The notes beneath the pieces are model-generated. The model saw only the letters and a program-made list of their open reading frames with translations, was not told the origin of the DNA and searched no databases. A DNA stretch of 64,000 nucleotides. Source: Rosellinia necatrix (Eukaryota; Ascomycota; Sordariomycetes; Xylariales; Xylariaceae). A program made the translations under genes and the position numbers. Positions 1-9,709 of the stretch are shown here, in pieces; positions within the stretch are counted from its first letter, which is position 1; each line of letters starts with the position of its first letter. Location of the stretch: contig JAGYVD010000004.1 in NCBI GenBank assembly GCA_021209875.1, positions 3,100,001-3,164,000 on the forward strand. The letters run 5' to 3'.

Positions 1-458
1 GAATATATTCTGGAAGGGAATTGAGAATGATGATTGGTGGAATTTATGCGAGGTGTATTGACTGAAGTTGTTGGATTAAGCTGGCATTGTAGAAGTAAAC
101 GGTGGGCACTCACCCTGATGAGATTGAATCCTAGTGAGTTTGGTGGTGAACTGGGGCGCCAAGGCAAGATTAGAGGTGAATGGCATATGAAAGCGAGCAT
201 AAAATATTAACAAATGGGCCAAATAGAAGGCAGTGATGTGCACGGTAGGTGTTTGCATGCTAGGGGCAATTATGGCATCTGGTAAATTGAGGTTGGCAGC
301 ACTACCCAGTACATGCCCAACCACTGAGGCTCTATTATCCATAATGGAAGTAGCTTCCAGTATTGTAAAGGCAGGAGAGTTAATTGTACATACTACTACA
401 TCGGTACAAGTGGTACATTTTCCATATACATAGGTACATGCCACAGCATGTGGCCATT
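1..458. other. Left edge, no supportable gene
   Basis: This stretch lies downstream of the Mmc1-like gene. The minus strand is open from 444 to 76, but the frame begins with GTG; its first ATG would leave an 87-residue peptide with no recognisable domain. I do not call a gene here. It may hold the 3' untranslated region of the gene at 459-2456. Confidence 0.5.
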
Positions 459-2456
459 CTACTTCAGCTCTGCTAGTAGCTTTTCGGCCCTTGTGACTAA
501 GTCGTGAGCTTTGTTGAGGTCCTCTTGCGTGTCAGAGGTATCTCTTCCTTGTCCCTGAGCGCTGCTCTCAGTTAAACTCGAGCTTATTGTCTCCTCGACA
601 CCTCTAACAGCCTTGCGGCCTTCTTCTCTTACTTCGCCTTCCCAAAAGTCCCGTGCTGTCTCCCACCGCCTCTGCATTCGTCTCATGCTCCAAATGATTC
701 CGAGAGCAGCGATGGCGCCTGCTTCATAAAGTGTAGTTGTAAGACTACCGATGTAGGCTAAGGCACCTAGGGAAGTCATCAACCCTGAAGTGCTGAGAGT
801 TTGAAGAACGAGCTTCTGGGCGAGTGCCTGCAGAGCTGGCACTGTTTCCGTTAGCAGGTAACCCCGAGCATTGGGAATATTCATAGGCCAACTATGTCCC
901 CGTCTTAATGGCTTGATAGTGTTTGGGTTCAACGTCGGATTGGCGGGCAGGGTACTAGGGGTAACCATATCGTTGGGGGGAGTTGAGGCTTGGGAAAACG
1001 GGGATAATTTAACACCCGCTTCTTTCATTCGTCCAGCCAGGAAAATGGAACTCCTTTCAGCTTTAGGTAGGAATCTTTGGGCAAGAATGTCGCTTGTGAG
1101 CATGCCTACGTCATCCACACGCCAAAACAGCTTCCACCAACCCAACTTTCGCCATCTTCTACCGGAAAAGGCAAGATCGAGCTGTTCCTGCAGTTCTGAA
1201 TGAGCGCTCTCAGCCCATTCGGATAGAGCACTTTCGATCGATATTAGAGATGTGGATGTGTTGGTAGAAGATAAAGAGGAGCCGAGGGGCCGTCTTTTCT
1301 GTGCTTGGATTGAAGCTGACGTGGTTTTTAAAAGCGAGGCAATGAGTTCTCGAACAGCTGGTTTTGTTACACCTTCAGGTGTCGAGAGAACGCCAGCCTT
1401 CAGCCATTCTATTAGCCTAGGGACGTTGCTCCGAAACCATAGATGCTCATATTCCATGGCGCTACCAATGTCTTTGCGAACTAGCCCCAGCCCATTTTTT
1501 GCCACATCAGTATCGATTGGAACAAATGGGAGTGAACATTGGTCTGTGGGGTTGTACTCCGGGATATTGACAGCATAGTTGAGCAGGCTATCGTTTTCGA
1601 ATTTCGGCATTGACATTACCGACGCCGCACCGCGAATACCGTCGGCCACAATCAATACCTTATGGACGGGTGTGGCAACAGAGGTATGCCGGCCAGCATT
1701 TGACGTTGGGATATCGATGATTGGAACAAGTATCTTATCTTCTAACCCATCCCGTGCGCCATCTTCTGGTGCAGAAAGATATGGGGCTGTACTCGCAAGT
1801 AAAATTTCGAGACTACTACTATTAAATGCCGCCGAGGTAATATGGATCTCTGGCAGTAAATCTCCCTTGGGAAGGGAGATGCTTGGTTCCGATCTACGGC
1901 TCTCGGCGCCAATGCGAATTATCAATGGCGCTGCTAGATCATGCTGCTCGACTTCTCGTTCCCAAGCTTCAGGGTCCTTGAGCGGGTCGCTTAACAGAAG
2001 TTGTAGGACCTCCTTGGTCGTCTTGGCTGTCGTAGGCTCATCAGTCAGACTAAGTATTGCGATGCGTACTGATTCATCTCCTGGTTTCTGCTGCAGCCCG
2101 TTGATAGCCAATTGGAGGCGGGGGAGGTTGACATGGTTTGCGGCGTGCTTTTGCAGGCTCCTGAGGATTATTTCGAGCTCTCTGCGGGGATTAACGTTGG
2201 TGTTGATAGAAGCTGCTGTCGCTGCTGGCGTTGCCTCGGCCGCCGTCCTTGCTGCCGCCGTAGCGGTTGTCTTAAATAGCCGGGAATGAATCTGCGGTGC
2301 CCTCCTCTCTGAGCACCGCGCGATCCCCTCTTGACTGGAGTCTAACGATGGCGAACAAAAGAAACAAGCTGAATATCTCTTGGGGCGCACATACACCTTG
2401 AATATGGCGCCCTGGCATCCATGTGGCCTTAATTGAGCAGGTAGCCTAGGGGGCAT
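459..2456 (-). CDS. Mitochondrial Mmc1-like protein
   Basis: This is a single-exon gene of about 665 residues. The frame stays open upstream to 2603, but I chose the ATG at 2456 because the residues after it are rich in Arg, Ser and Ala and poor in acids, as in a mitochondrial presequence. The middle holds a block around WWKLFWRVDDVGMLTSDIL that I recognise from fungal mitochondrial proteins of the Mmc1 type. Near the C-terminus (about residues 570-610) there is a hydrophobic stretch (ALAYIGSLTTTLYEAGAIAA), then a basic Trp-rich segment (SMRRMQRRWETARDFWEGE) and a short coiled coil ending in KLLAELK. Family knowledge places such proteins in mitochondrial membranes; the biochemical role is unclear to me. 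It is transcribed away from the UBC7 gene, with about 0.8 kb between the two starts. The family assignment is from memory of motifs and is moderately sure; the gene itself is solid. Confidence 0.7.
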   Translation of the reverse strand: MPPRLPAQLRPHGCQGAIFKVYVRPKRYSACFFCSPSLDSSQEGIARCSERRAPQIHSRLFKTTATAAARTAAEATPAATAASINTNVNPRRELEIILRSLQKHAANHVNLPRLQLAINGLQQKPGDESVRIAILSLTDEPTTAKTTKEVLQLLLSDPLKDPEAWEREVEQHDLAAPLIIRIGAESRRSEPSISLPKGDLLPEIHITSAAFNSSSLEILLASTAPYLSAPEDGARDGLEDKILVPIIDIPTSNAGRHTSVATPVHKVLIVADGIRGAASVMSMPKFENDSLLNYAVNIPEYNPTDQCSLPFVPIDTDVAKNGLGLVRKDIGSAMEYEHLWFRSNVPRLIEWLKAGVLSTPEGVTKPAVRELIASLLKTTSASIQAQKRRPLGSSLSSTNTSTSLISIESALSEWAESAHSELQEQLDLAFSGRRWRKLGWWKLFWRVDDVGMLTSDILAQRFLPKAERSSIFLAGRMKEAGVKLSPFSQASTPPNDMVTPSTLPANPTLNPNTIKPLRRGHSWPMNIPNARGYLLTETVPALQALAQKLVLQTLSTSGLMTSLGALAYIGSLTTTLYEAGAIAALGIIWSMRRMQRRWETARDFWEGEVREEGRKAVRGVEETISSSLTESSAQGQGRDTSDTQEDLNKAHDLVTRAEKLLAELK

Positions 2457-2603
2457 GTTACCTGTTCCCGGGACTTGGTGACCATTGGAAGTTGGGCGGG
2501 CGGGATAGCCGAAGGCAGTTTCGATTAAGTGTATAAAAGCTTCAAAAATGCTGTGACGTGAGGAGAAGCTTGATAGGCAAGGTACCATCCGTGCCGTCCC
2601 CAC

Positions 2604-3251
2604 CTCTACGGAAGCATCTATGATCTAACTAAATATAGACTAGTGCGACTCATTTGAGGAAGCGCGATGAAAGGGCCCATCTGACCCTACTACAAGAGCA
2701 AGTAGGTGGGGCATTACGCCATAGATAATTATCTAAGGGGTTTAACGTTACCTACCCGTAGGTACTTACTCAATAGGTAGGTAACTAAGCAGGCAATTAT
2801 ATACTCTGCATATACATATGTATTCTTCTAGATGCTCATTAACCACTTCTAACCCTCTTTAGGCCTAGCATAATTCTGAAATTGCCGGGAGAAGTTTAGT
2901 TTCATAGCCTATCTATGTGCATATTGATCACTAGTAGGATATCTCCAGTAACTAAGTACCTACTTAAGTAAGTAACCAACCTCTGTAAAACCTAGAACCT
3001 GAACCTTGTTAACACACTGCACTAAAACTGGGCAGGAACTAAGTACCTACCTATATACGATGGCATGTGTACAAGTAGACCACTTCATCACCCCCACTCT
3101 CTCATCATCACACCTTGGGACCATCTTTCGCCAATTTCTCTCGTTTTCTGTCGCATAGCACACATACTTACTTTCACTGCTTTGCGGCTATCCTATTATT
3201 CAACAATCGCCGTCCCATTCCCCTCACAGTTTGATCCAATACACCATCGCC
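2604..3251. promoter_or_regulatory. Divergent intergenic region with TACCTA tracts
   Basis: This spacer separates two divergent gene starts (Mmc1-like and UBC7), so it must hold both promoters. It contains several TACCTACC / GGTAGGTA tracts (about 2746-2790, 2948-2975 and 3040-3058), the same motif seen in other spacers of this window. The last 150 bases before the UBC7 ATG are rich in C and T, as is common in fungal core promoters and 5' leaders. No TATA box stands out. Confidence 0.4.
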
Positions 3252-3842
3252 ATGTCGCAAGCCCATCGCCGGCTCCTCGGGGAGTATAAAGCACTATCAA
3301 CAAATCCCCCGGAAGGCATTACAGCCGGCCCTATAGATGAGGAAGATATGTTTCTGTGGGAAGCTCTTATTCAGGGGCCAGAAGGAACACCTTTTGAGGG
3401 AGGCATATTCCCCGCCGAGCTCAGGTTCACTAAGGAGTATCCCCTGGCGCCACCCAAGATGACCTTCCTAGGGGAGATCTTCCACCCAAATGGTTCGTCT
3501 TTCCCCCTCTCACTTTTCATATATATGTGTACATACAGGGACGGTCGCCAATTAACATTACCTATTAACACTACCCATCGTATCCTAGTCTATTCCAACG
3601 GCGTAGTCTGTATTTCTATTCTCCACCCAGCTGGCGACGACCCGAATCAGTATGAACATGCCTCCGAACGATGGAGCCCCGTCCAGTCCGTCGAAAAAAT
3701 CCTCATATCTGTCATGAGCATGCTGGCCGAGCCAAACGACGAGAGTCCGGCCAACGTAGAAGCGGCTAAGATGTGGCGGGAGAATCGCAGCCAATACGAG
3801 CAGCGGGTTCGTGACGGCGTCCGTCGCATGTTGGGACTCTAG
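3252..3842 (+). CDS. ubc7: Ubiquitin-conjugating enzyme E2, Ubc7 type
   Basis: Ubc7 loads ubiquitin for ER-associated degradation, working with the ER-membrane RING ligases and Cue1-type anchors on the cytosolic face of the ER. I read two exons, 3252-3492 and 3589-3842, giving 164 residues, close to the 165 of yeast Ubc7. The intron (3493-3588) starts GTTCGT and ends CTAG and restores the join HPN-VYSNG. Visible features are the HPN motif, the catalytic Cys at about residue 88 (GVVCISILH), and the extra acidic loop after it (GDDPNQYEHASERW) that marks the Ubc7/UBE2G class. The helix WSPVQSVEKILISVMSML follows. The start ATG at 3252 gives the usual N-terminus (MSQAHRRLLGEY); an upstream in-frame ATG at 3231 is less likely. 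The 96-base intron is a multiple of three without a stop, so unspliced RNA would still read through. Identity is very secure. Confidence 0.95.
   Translation: MSQAHRRLLGEYKALSTNPPEGITAGPIDEEDMFLWEALIQGPEGTPFEGGIFPAELRFTKEYPLAPPKMTFLGEIFHPNGSSFPLSLFIYMCTYRDGRQLTLPINTTHRILVYSNGVVCISILHPAGDDPNQYEHASERWSPVQSVEKILISVMSMLAEPNDESPANVEAAKMWRENRSQYEQRVRDGVRRMLGL
3493..3588 (+). other. Frame-preserving intron of ubc7
   Basis: The intron is 96 bases with donor GTTCGT and acceptor CCTAG. It has no in-frame stop, so retention would insert 32 residues right after the HPN motif, next to the active-site loop. The position follows from alignment by eye to the Ubc7 family, in which HPN is followed directly by [IV]Y.NG. 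Confidence 0.85.
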
Positions 3843-3960
3843 TGGAATGAATTGCGACCCCCAAAATTATAAAACCCCACGCTTCAATGTCTGGCTATAG
3901 GAATAGACGATTATGCGCTCAGTGCGCCTGAGTTGGACCGGACGGAAGCTACGAGATACC

Positions 3961-4275
3961 ATGGATCAGGCCCATTTCGACCTCGAATCGGCAGCGTTGG
4001 ATTTGTCATTTCCCGAAGGCATCGACTTGACAAGCGTTGGGATGCCAACGGATTATGAACACGAGGGTATGGTTGATATTAACGAATACGAGCATGGCTC
4101 GGGGCTTGACTTCGCATCTGATCTGGAATCTGATGAGGAATCAAGCCACGAGTTCTCTAACGTCGGTCCCAAAGCCGAAGGTCCATTCAAGCACGGGCGG
4201 TCGTGGGAGCCGTACCCAACAAGCCCTCGAACCCTTCGTTACCCATTGCCCCATCGCCACTCTAGGCCCTGGTAA
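3961..4275 (+). CDS. Small acidic hypothetical protein
   Basis: I do not recognise this ORF. From the ATG at 3961 it encodes about 104 residues; the frame is open from 3913 with another ATG. The first 80 residues are acidic and low in complexity (runs such as DLESDEESSHEF), with several Met and Gly; the last 30 are basic and rich in Pro, Arg and His. It starts 120 bases after the ubc7 stop on the same strand. It could be a real short gene, a terminal exon, or chance reading of the ubc7 3' region. No domain, signal peptide or membrane segment is visible. Confidence 0.3.
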   Translation: MDQAHFDLESAALDLSFPEGIDLTSVGMPTDYEHEGMVDINEYEHGSGLDFASDLESDEESSHEFSNVGPKAEGPFKHGRSWEPYPTSPRTLRYPLPHRHSRPW

Positions 4276-4877
4276 CGCCAGGGGCATAGTCACAGGTCAC
4301 AGACAGCCGGATAGAGCGCAAGTTCAAATTGGAATCGGACTTGATGCGGAGTCTAAGCTATGGTGGATAAAAAGGATAGCCAACTGGAGGACAATTCCAA
4401 CCCCGAGGAATTTCGAATATGATTCAGCACAACTCAGCTTACTAGCTCGTTGAGTGTCAGTCACCCTTAGTTTTATGACCCTGCATGACATCAAGTGGGC
4501 CCTGGGGCTCATGGATTTCGATGGAGTTGAATGTTGAGTGTGTACCTGGGGGTTGACTTAAGCAGACAGTATGGATACGAGGGATGCTAGCGCAGCATCA
4601 GAGAGTGGGCGAGTCTTGCGAACAGAATCTATTGTAATGCTAGCGTTGCTTCATGATTTAGCTTAATTACCCACACCCATCACACTATTAGCCACTTGCC
4701 ACGCTGTATGAACCCCTTTTCCGTGGGGTTTCTCCGTCAACGCCAGTTACATGATATCTAATGCACAAAAAAAAAAAAAGGGTGGCGGAATCCTCAACGC
4801 AAACCCCCCAACCCCTTCCCCCCAAATAATCTACAACGTCGAAGCAGGGTACGCTTTTTGTATAAGCACCATGTGTT
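4276..4877. other. Intergenic, convergent 3' ends
   Basis: This spacer lies between the small acidic ORF (+) and the NIS1-like gene (-), so it should hold two 3' ends. It contains an A13 run at about 4767. No conserved coding segment or RNA gene was recognised. Confidence 0.4.
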
Positions 4878-5374
4878 TTAGTTGGTGATATTTATAGTCG
4901 AGTTGAAAGAGCGGACAGCGGTGAAACCGGAAGCCTGTAATCTCGCATGTCAGCACATAAAATCCAAGGAGGCTACCAATATCGCGGGAAGCTACTCACG
5001 CCAACGAGGTAGGGGACGGCGGCGACAAGCAGCCAGTCGCCGGCGGGCTGGTTCTCGGGGATGGAGAGCTCGACGGTGAAATTGTTGAGCTTGTTGACGT
5101 CGTTGCCGTACAGGGCGGTGTAGGCGATCTGGGGGCCGACGTAGATCTCGCCGTTGGGGCCCTGGCCGCCGACCTTGGGGGAGGTCAGGCCCCAGACGAT
5201 GCCGAAGTCCTCCCAGTTCTGGATGTAGATCGACGTCCGCAGCGTCGCCGTGATGTTCTCGCCCGCCACGGCGGTCGCGGGGGTCACCAGCGCGCTGATC
5301 ATCGGCGAGGCGGCCGCGAGGGGTAGGAGGAGGCCGGCAACGGCGGTTGCTGTGAGGGTCTTGATGGAAAGCAT
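4878..5374 (-). CDS. Secreted protein, NIS1-like effector candidate
   Basis: The protein is predicted to be secreted. I read two exons on the minus strand, 5374-5000 and 4934-4878, giving 143 residues. The intron (4935-4999, 65 nt) has donor GTGAGT, a TGCTGAC branch site and a TTACAG acceptor, and is in phase 0. Without splicing the frame would end in eight spurious residues. Residues 1-23 form a clear signal peptide (MLSIKTLTATAVAGLLLPLA). The mature part is a compact beta-rich domain with motifs TPATAVAGENITATL, YIQNWEDFGIVWGL and IPENQPAGDWLLVAAVPYLVG, joined by the second exon to ASGF..VRSFNSTINITN. It has four N-glycosylation sequons and no cysteine pairs. This layout resembles the NIS1 family of fungal secreted proteins, known in Colletotrichum to dampen plant pattern-triggered immunity. 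The family call is by motif memory. Coding GC is much higher than in the flanks. Confidence 0.75.
4935..4999 (-). other. Intron of the NIS1-like gene
   Basis: The donor is GTGAGT at 4999-4994 and the acceptor TTACAG ends at 4935, with TGCTGAC as branch site. Phase 0. The second exon codes only 18 residues, but they carry two glycosylation sequons and match the expected family C-terminus. Confidence 0.8.
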
Positions 5375-6604
5375 CTTTGGGTCGTGGTTTGTGACTATTG
5401 GGTTTTTTTTTTGGGTTTGAGATTTGTTTGGTTTGTCAATGGATGATTTACCAAAGGAGGAATTATTGCCGTTGGTGGGTATTTAATATTCAATATTTAA
5501 TATTTGGTCTTGGAGGAGGAGGAGGAGGAGGGTATTTATTATGTATCGTTGTTGTTGGATGATGAAATTGGGTTCTAGTGTGGTTCACGGTTGCATCAAG
5601 GGAGTGAGGACTTGACATATTTATATGTTCCGACGAGTGAATCAGAGCGAGCGTATAGCGTCTTGGGGGTGACTTGAATGCGCCGATAGGTAAGAGAAGT
5701 AACATCAGTTACCTATTAGCTATGACGAATGTCGAATGTCGTGTGTCAATACGAAGTCTCAGCCCCTCCAAGCTCTTAGTCAGGCAAATACCCGTCACGC
5801 CACATACATACATACATACTAATGCCTACACAAACTTAATACATTGAAGGTGGTACGTATCTGCAGGTATGTTTAGTAGGATCCGGGGGAGACGATCAGT
5901 GCTTCTCCGGATGACGTTGACGTAGCTCGCACGGTTATCACGCACCTTCCCATCGGATACGAAGTGATCGACGTCCCGCAGTTGCCGCCGTCCCGACAGC
6001 ACGGACGACAGCACAGCAGCAACAACACCAGCAACAACAGCAACCGCAGCCCACTTTTGTACCCTTTCGGGCCACAGCGGGGGGGTTTCACGGACACCGT
6101 GGGTTAGATTTAGATAGATTAGATCTCGACCCATTTCCAATAGAGGGGAGACCCTCCGCTAGGTATCTTCGCACCCGTCACGAAACGCACATCACCCCAC
6201 CGCAACCCACCGCCCCCGGCACTTCTCGCATTGGCGCCCATAACCGCCCCGGCACGAGGTCGAAAAGAGCTCTGGTCAATTCTTCTGCGACAGCTGGGCC
6301 GGCATGCCCAGTCCGGGGACAAGCTCGAGCCCGACATGATCTCACCGCCTCGACGTCTTCTCGCGACACTGTCGGGACATGGGGGACATGGGACGCGAGA
6401 CACGGCGATTGGACAGCCGATGCCTGCAAGGGACGCGCCGTCAGACGCCCATGGTCAGCGAGACATGCGGCGTGAAAAAAGCTTTCTCGGACGATGCCCC
6501 CATTTTCAGCTCGCGTGCGGACTGTCAGTCGTACATACACATTCAGTCCTACGCTGCGCGAGCTGTGCTGTGCTGTGCTGTGCTGCGAGGCAAAGGTAAT
6601 GAAT

Positions 6605-6653
6605 GGTATTGGTGGTATTGGTGGTATTGGTGGTATTGGTGGTATTGGTGGTA
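6605..6653. repeat. 9-bp tandem repeat (GGTATTGGT)n
   Basis: About five tandem copies of GGTATTGGT are seen, followed by a related GGTACCGGCGG segment. The repeat lies in a gene-poor spacer and creates a spurious Trp/Tyr-rich ORF. Confidence 0.9.
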
Positions 6654-8503
6654 CCGGCGGCAGTAGTAGTGGTGGTGGGTGGCGTCGAACATTAGCCCTC
6701 TGGCGATCGATCCCGTCAGCCCACCAAGTCTTCTAACAGCCGTCTCGCTGTTGAATGTTGGTTGCGATCCTATATTGACTCTATATTGTTTGCACGCCCT
6801 CGTCGCTAAATCTTAGCTGCACCGCCCTCTCAGCTTGTTCTAGTGCGCGCTGTCCGAGCGATCAGATTCGACGCGGTCTCTCTAACAACTAGCTCGCTGC
6901 TGCTGCTGCTGTTGTTGTTGTCATTGTTGCTGTTTTACGAGATCTAATTATAGGCTATAGCGTTACTAGTAAATAACGGAGAGATAGATCTACGGCCGCA
7001 TCGAATCGCCTGGGCTGGGTTAGTGGAGATATGCATTGTTTCTGCTACCCGTCAACGCCCCGGCGCCATGCTCTTTCACGAATCACCGGTTAGTATGCAT
7101 CATTTGACGAGCCAGCTACAGCACAAGCATCTCACGTCATTCAGCCTTCCTACCACCACGGGCAGAGTGGCGGCGGCGAGGTCCTAGGCACTCGTTCGCC
7201 CCAATCAGCGAACCAGCCCGAAATCGATTTGATGACTTTAGATCGAGCCGTATTAATCTAACCCCATATAATGGCGGCGCTATATACACAACTGTATTCG
7301 ACGCCCCTCTTCCCCTTCCCCAATGAAGGGTAGAGGCGTGTAACGTTGTAGCAGATGACAAACATTTTTTGTGATACACGACCGGATAAAACGGGCCATG
7401 TCCAATTTGTCGCCCATATCATCACCATCTAAACCTCGAAAACAAGGTCTTATCCAGTCCGCTCATTACCATTGCCCATGCCAGGGCTTGTCGTCAAGGT
7501 TTACGAGGTGCGGTACTGGCCCTCGAACCGAGGCGTGTCAGTATGATTCTTGGGATAGGCACTTGTTCGGCAGGGGTTAGGTCACCACCGTCCTGGAATC
7601 CGCCCTCAACTTCTGGAGAGGGATATCGCCGTATTGGATCCGGACCGAGCCTCTCAGCTTTCTTCATGTATTCTAGTCAAAACTAATCTTATGAATCGGC
7701 ATCGAAATTAGCCGTAAAACTCTGTGTCAGATAGGCCTTAGCCCTGTGACCCCCCCTTTTGATATAACTAGTTCGTGATACGTCGCCTCAACCAACCTGA
7801 ATACACCTTCTCTCGGTGTTGTCTGGTCCACCAAATTAGTTGCGCCGAGTTGGCGCTCAGCCCTCCCTACCCGTATAATGTTAGGGCCGTAGAGTACGAA
7901 GTGAGCTAAGATTATCGTCCTTCACCTAACGCCAGTGCCGGACCATCCGTCACGGATTCGCCGAACTCTTAACTAGATAGGCGCCGATCGGAGAGGGGGG
8001 TTTGCGTGTGTCGAGCGGTTGCCTCTGAGCATTCAAAATCGAACCGGGAACTGAATTAATACCGCTTGCATCTACCAACTTAACATACAGGCGACCAGGT
8101 CGGATTCTAAACTGTCCGATACAGAGTCTTTTCTGTCATCCTTCTTCATTTTTACTGGCCGATGTGCTTAGAAGTGCTTGAGACGCGGTCGTTTCGTTTG
8201 GTCCCCGCGAAAGAGTGAGAGCAAAGCGCCCTCTATAACACGGACGGAGCGCTTGGTGAACTAAGATGTATATGTGTCATATGGGAGCGCCGAACATTTC
8301 CCAAAGACTATTACTGGTGTCCTAGGATAGAGGGGCCGGGGGCGGCTGAGAGAAGTGAATCCTAGATGACGGTCAAGGACTTTTTGCCTGGTTTGGTGGC
8401 GCGACGAGAGGGGTAGGATTACTCTAGCCGTGACCTACGCCGCTACCCTCGTCATTGTGTCAATTTTTACACGAGGTAGTCATTGATGTCTTTGTAATTA
8501 CGC

Positions 8504-8539
<36 letters not shown>

Positions 8540-8550
8540 CATTATTATTA
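8504..8550. repeat. (ATT)n microsatellite
   Basis: A near-perfect run of about 15 ATT triplets, with one C interruption near its 3' end. Confidence 0.9.
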
Positions 8551-9125
8551 AGATATATGATCTCTAAACACAGCGAGCGGGCATTGCTATGGCGGTGGTT
8601 TGAGCTGATGCAGGACGATATGTGTTCTACCAAGGCGTAATCCCGTTAGGTGAGGGTTTCGCGGCACCAGGTGTTCGCTAAACCAAATTCCAACCGTCAA
8701 AATATGGAGCTCATAGTAGTTCCAGTGTCGGAGACGGGCGATAGAGATACTGCTAATGAAAATCATCGAATGCGTTGGCTTCATTGATCCCAGTATTCCT
8801 GACCATCGTTAATGGTAAACAGACACAATAACTTGGTAGATACTGTTGTCACATCTGTTATTGCTTTTCACATTACAACAAAAACATATATTTCCTCATT
8901 TAATCCTATCCAACATACCTAACACGATATGAATATTAGAATATCACGCATATCCTCGTACCTAATAGGTCTCTTGAATGACCGTATAGGCAGGGCGATG
9001 AGGTGCATATACATATCCTATATTTGTACCTTGGATGAAATATTGATACCGGTATAGTTATAAGCGAAGGGAGGTTATAGTGGCACGAGGTAATATTTGT
9101 GGAAAGCAGAAAGAGGTTGAAAAAA

Positions 9126-9305
9126 AGGGAGTGGTGGACAGAGCGGGATTCGAACATATGCCCTACCTGAATTTGCAAAAAAGAATCGAGGGCTTAAGCT
9201 ATACTCAACATCCCTTGACCGGAAAACCTTTGCTGCCTATGGCCCTGCCTGTGACACAAGGGTTATTCCTGCCGACTACTTTACCACTCGACCACTGGAG
9301 GTGGT
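9126..9305 (-). ncRNA. tRNA-like Pol III unit, possible tRNA pseudogene
   Basis: On the minus strand there is a box A-like TGGTCGAGTGG (about 9294-9284), a box B-like GTTCGAATCCC (about 9156-9146), then an encoded CCACCA-like end and a T6 run (9126-9121), as in a Pol III terminator. However, the 5' segment before box A does not pair with the 3' acceptor segment (TCTGTCC), and the T stem pairs poorly (ATATG against CCCGC). The 130-base gap between boxes would need an intron. It may be a broken or chimeric tRNA, or a SINE-like head. Confidence 0.3.
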
Positions 9306-9367
9306 GGAGGGGAACGTCTGTTGTAGGGCTGCACACTTGTTCATCATTATCTGTCTAGTGACAGGCA

Positions 9368-9435
9368 GGTGCATAGGTACATAGGTACATGGCATAAGGT
9401 ACTACGCTGCCATATTAATAACAAATAGGTACCTC
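9368..9435. repeat. TAGGTAC intergenic motif cluster
   Basis: Overlapping copies of GGTACATAGGTACAT and AGGTACCT are seen. It belongs to the dispersed GGTA/TACC motif described elsewhere in this window. Confidence 0.6.
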
Positions 9436-9709
9436 ATAGATCTAATATGATTTCATTGTATTTCGTAGCTACCTAACGCATGCTTACAGTAGGCAAGAGC
9501 CCCTAGTATATGATGAGAGTACCCAAGCAACGCTCACTTCCTGGCCCGAACTTCCCCGACTTGTTGGTGGTGCGTGCTAGTAAATTATTGTGACAATTTA
9601 TATGCGAGAATTATATGCCCCTAATAAAAGTGCGTCTTATTGTGACCTTACAGGGGATCAGGTGCTGAAACGTTTCCTGCCGGTTATTGGCAGTGGTGAT
9701 GATCCCAAA

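Larger units (their letters stand above)
5375..9709. other. Long gene-poor spacer
   Basis: No gene is supported in these 4.3 kb. The first part must hold the NIS1-like promoter. The ORFs present are short, biased by simple repeats (Cys- or Gly/Tyr-rich) or overlap one another on both strands. The stretch holds a GGTATTGGT microsatellite (6605), a CTG/TTG run (6897), an ATT run (8504), a tRNA-like unit (9137-9305) and TAGGTAC tracts (9368-9435). Confidence 0.5.

Noticed and set aside
6231..6736. Overlapping plus-strand ORFs near 6.2-6.7 kb
   Set aside because: They are created by GCTGTGCTGTG and GGTATTGGT repeats and have no conserved motif.
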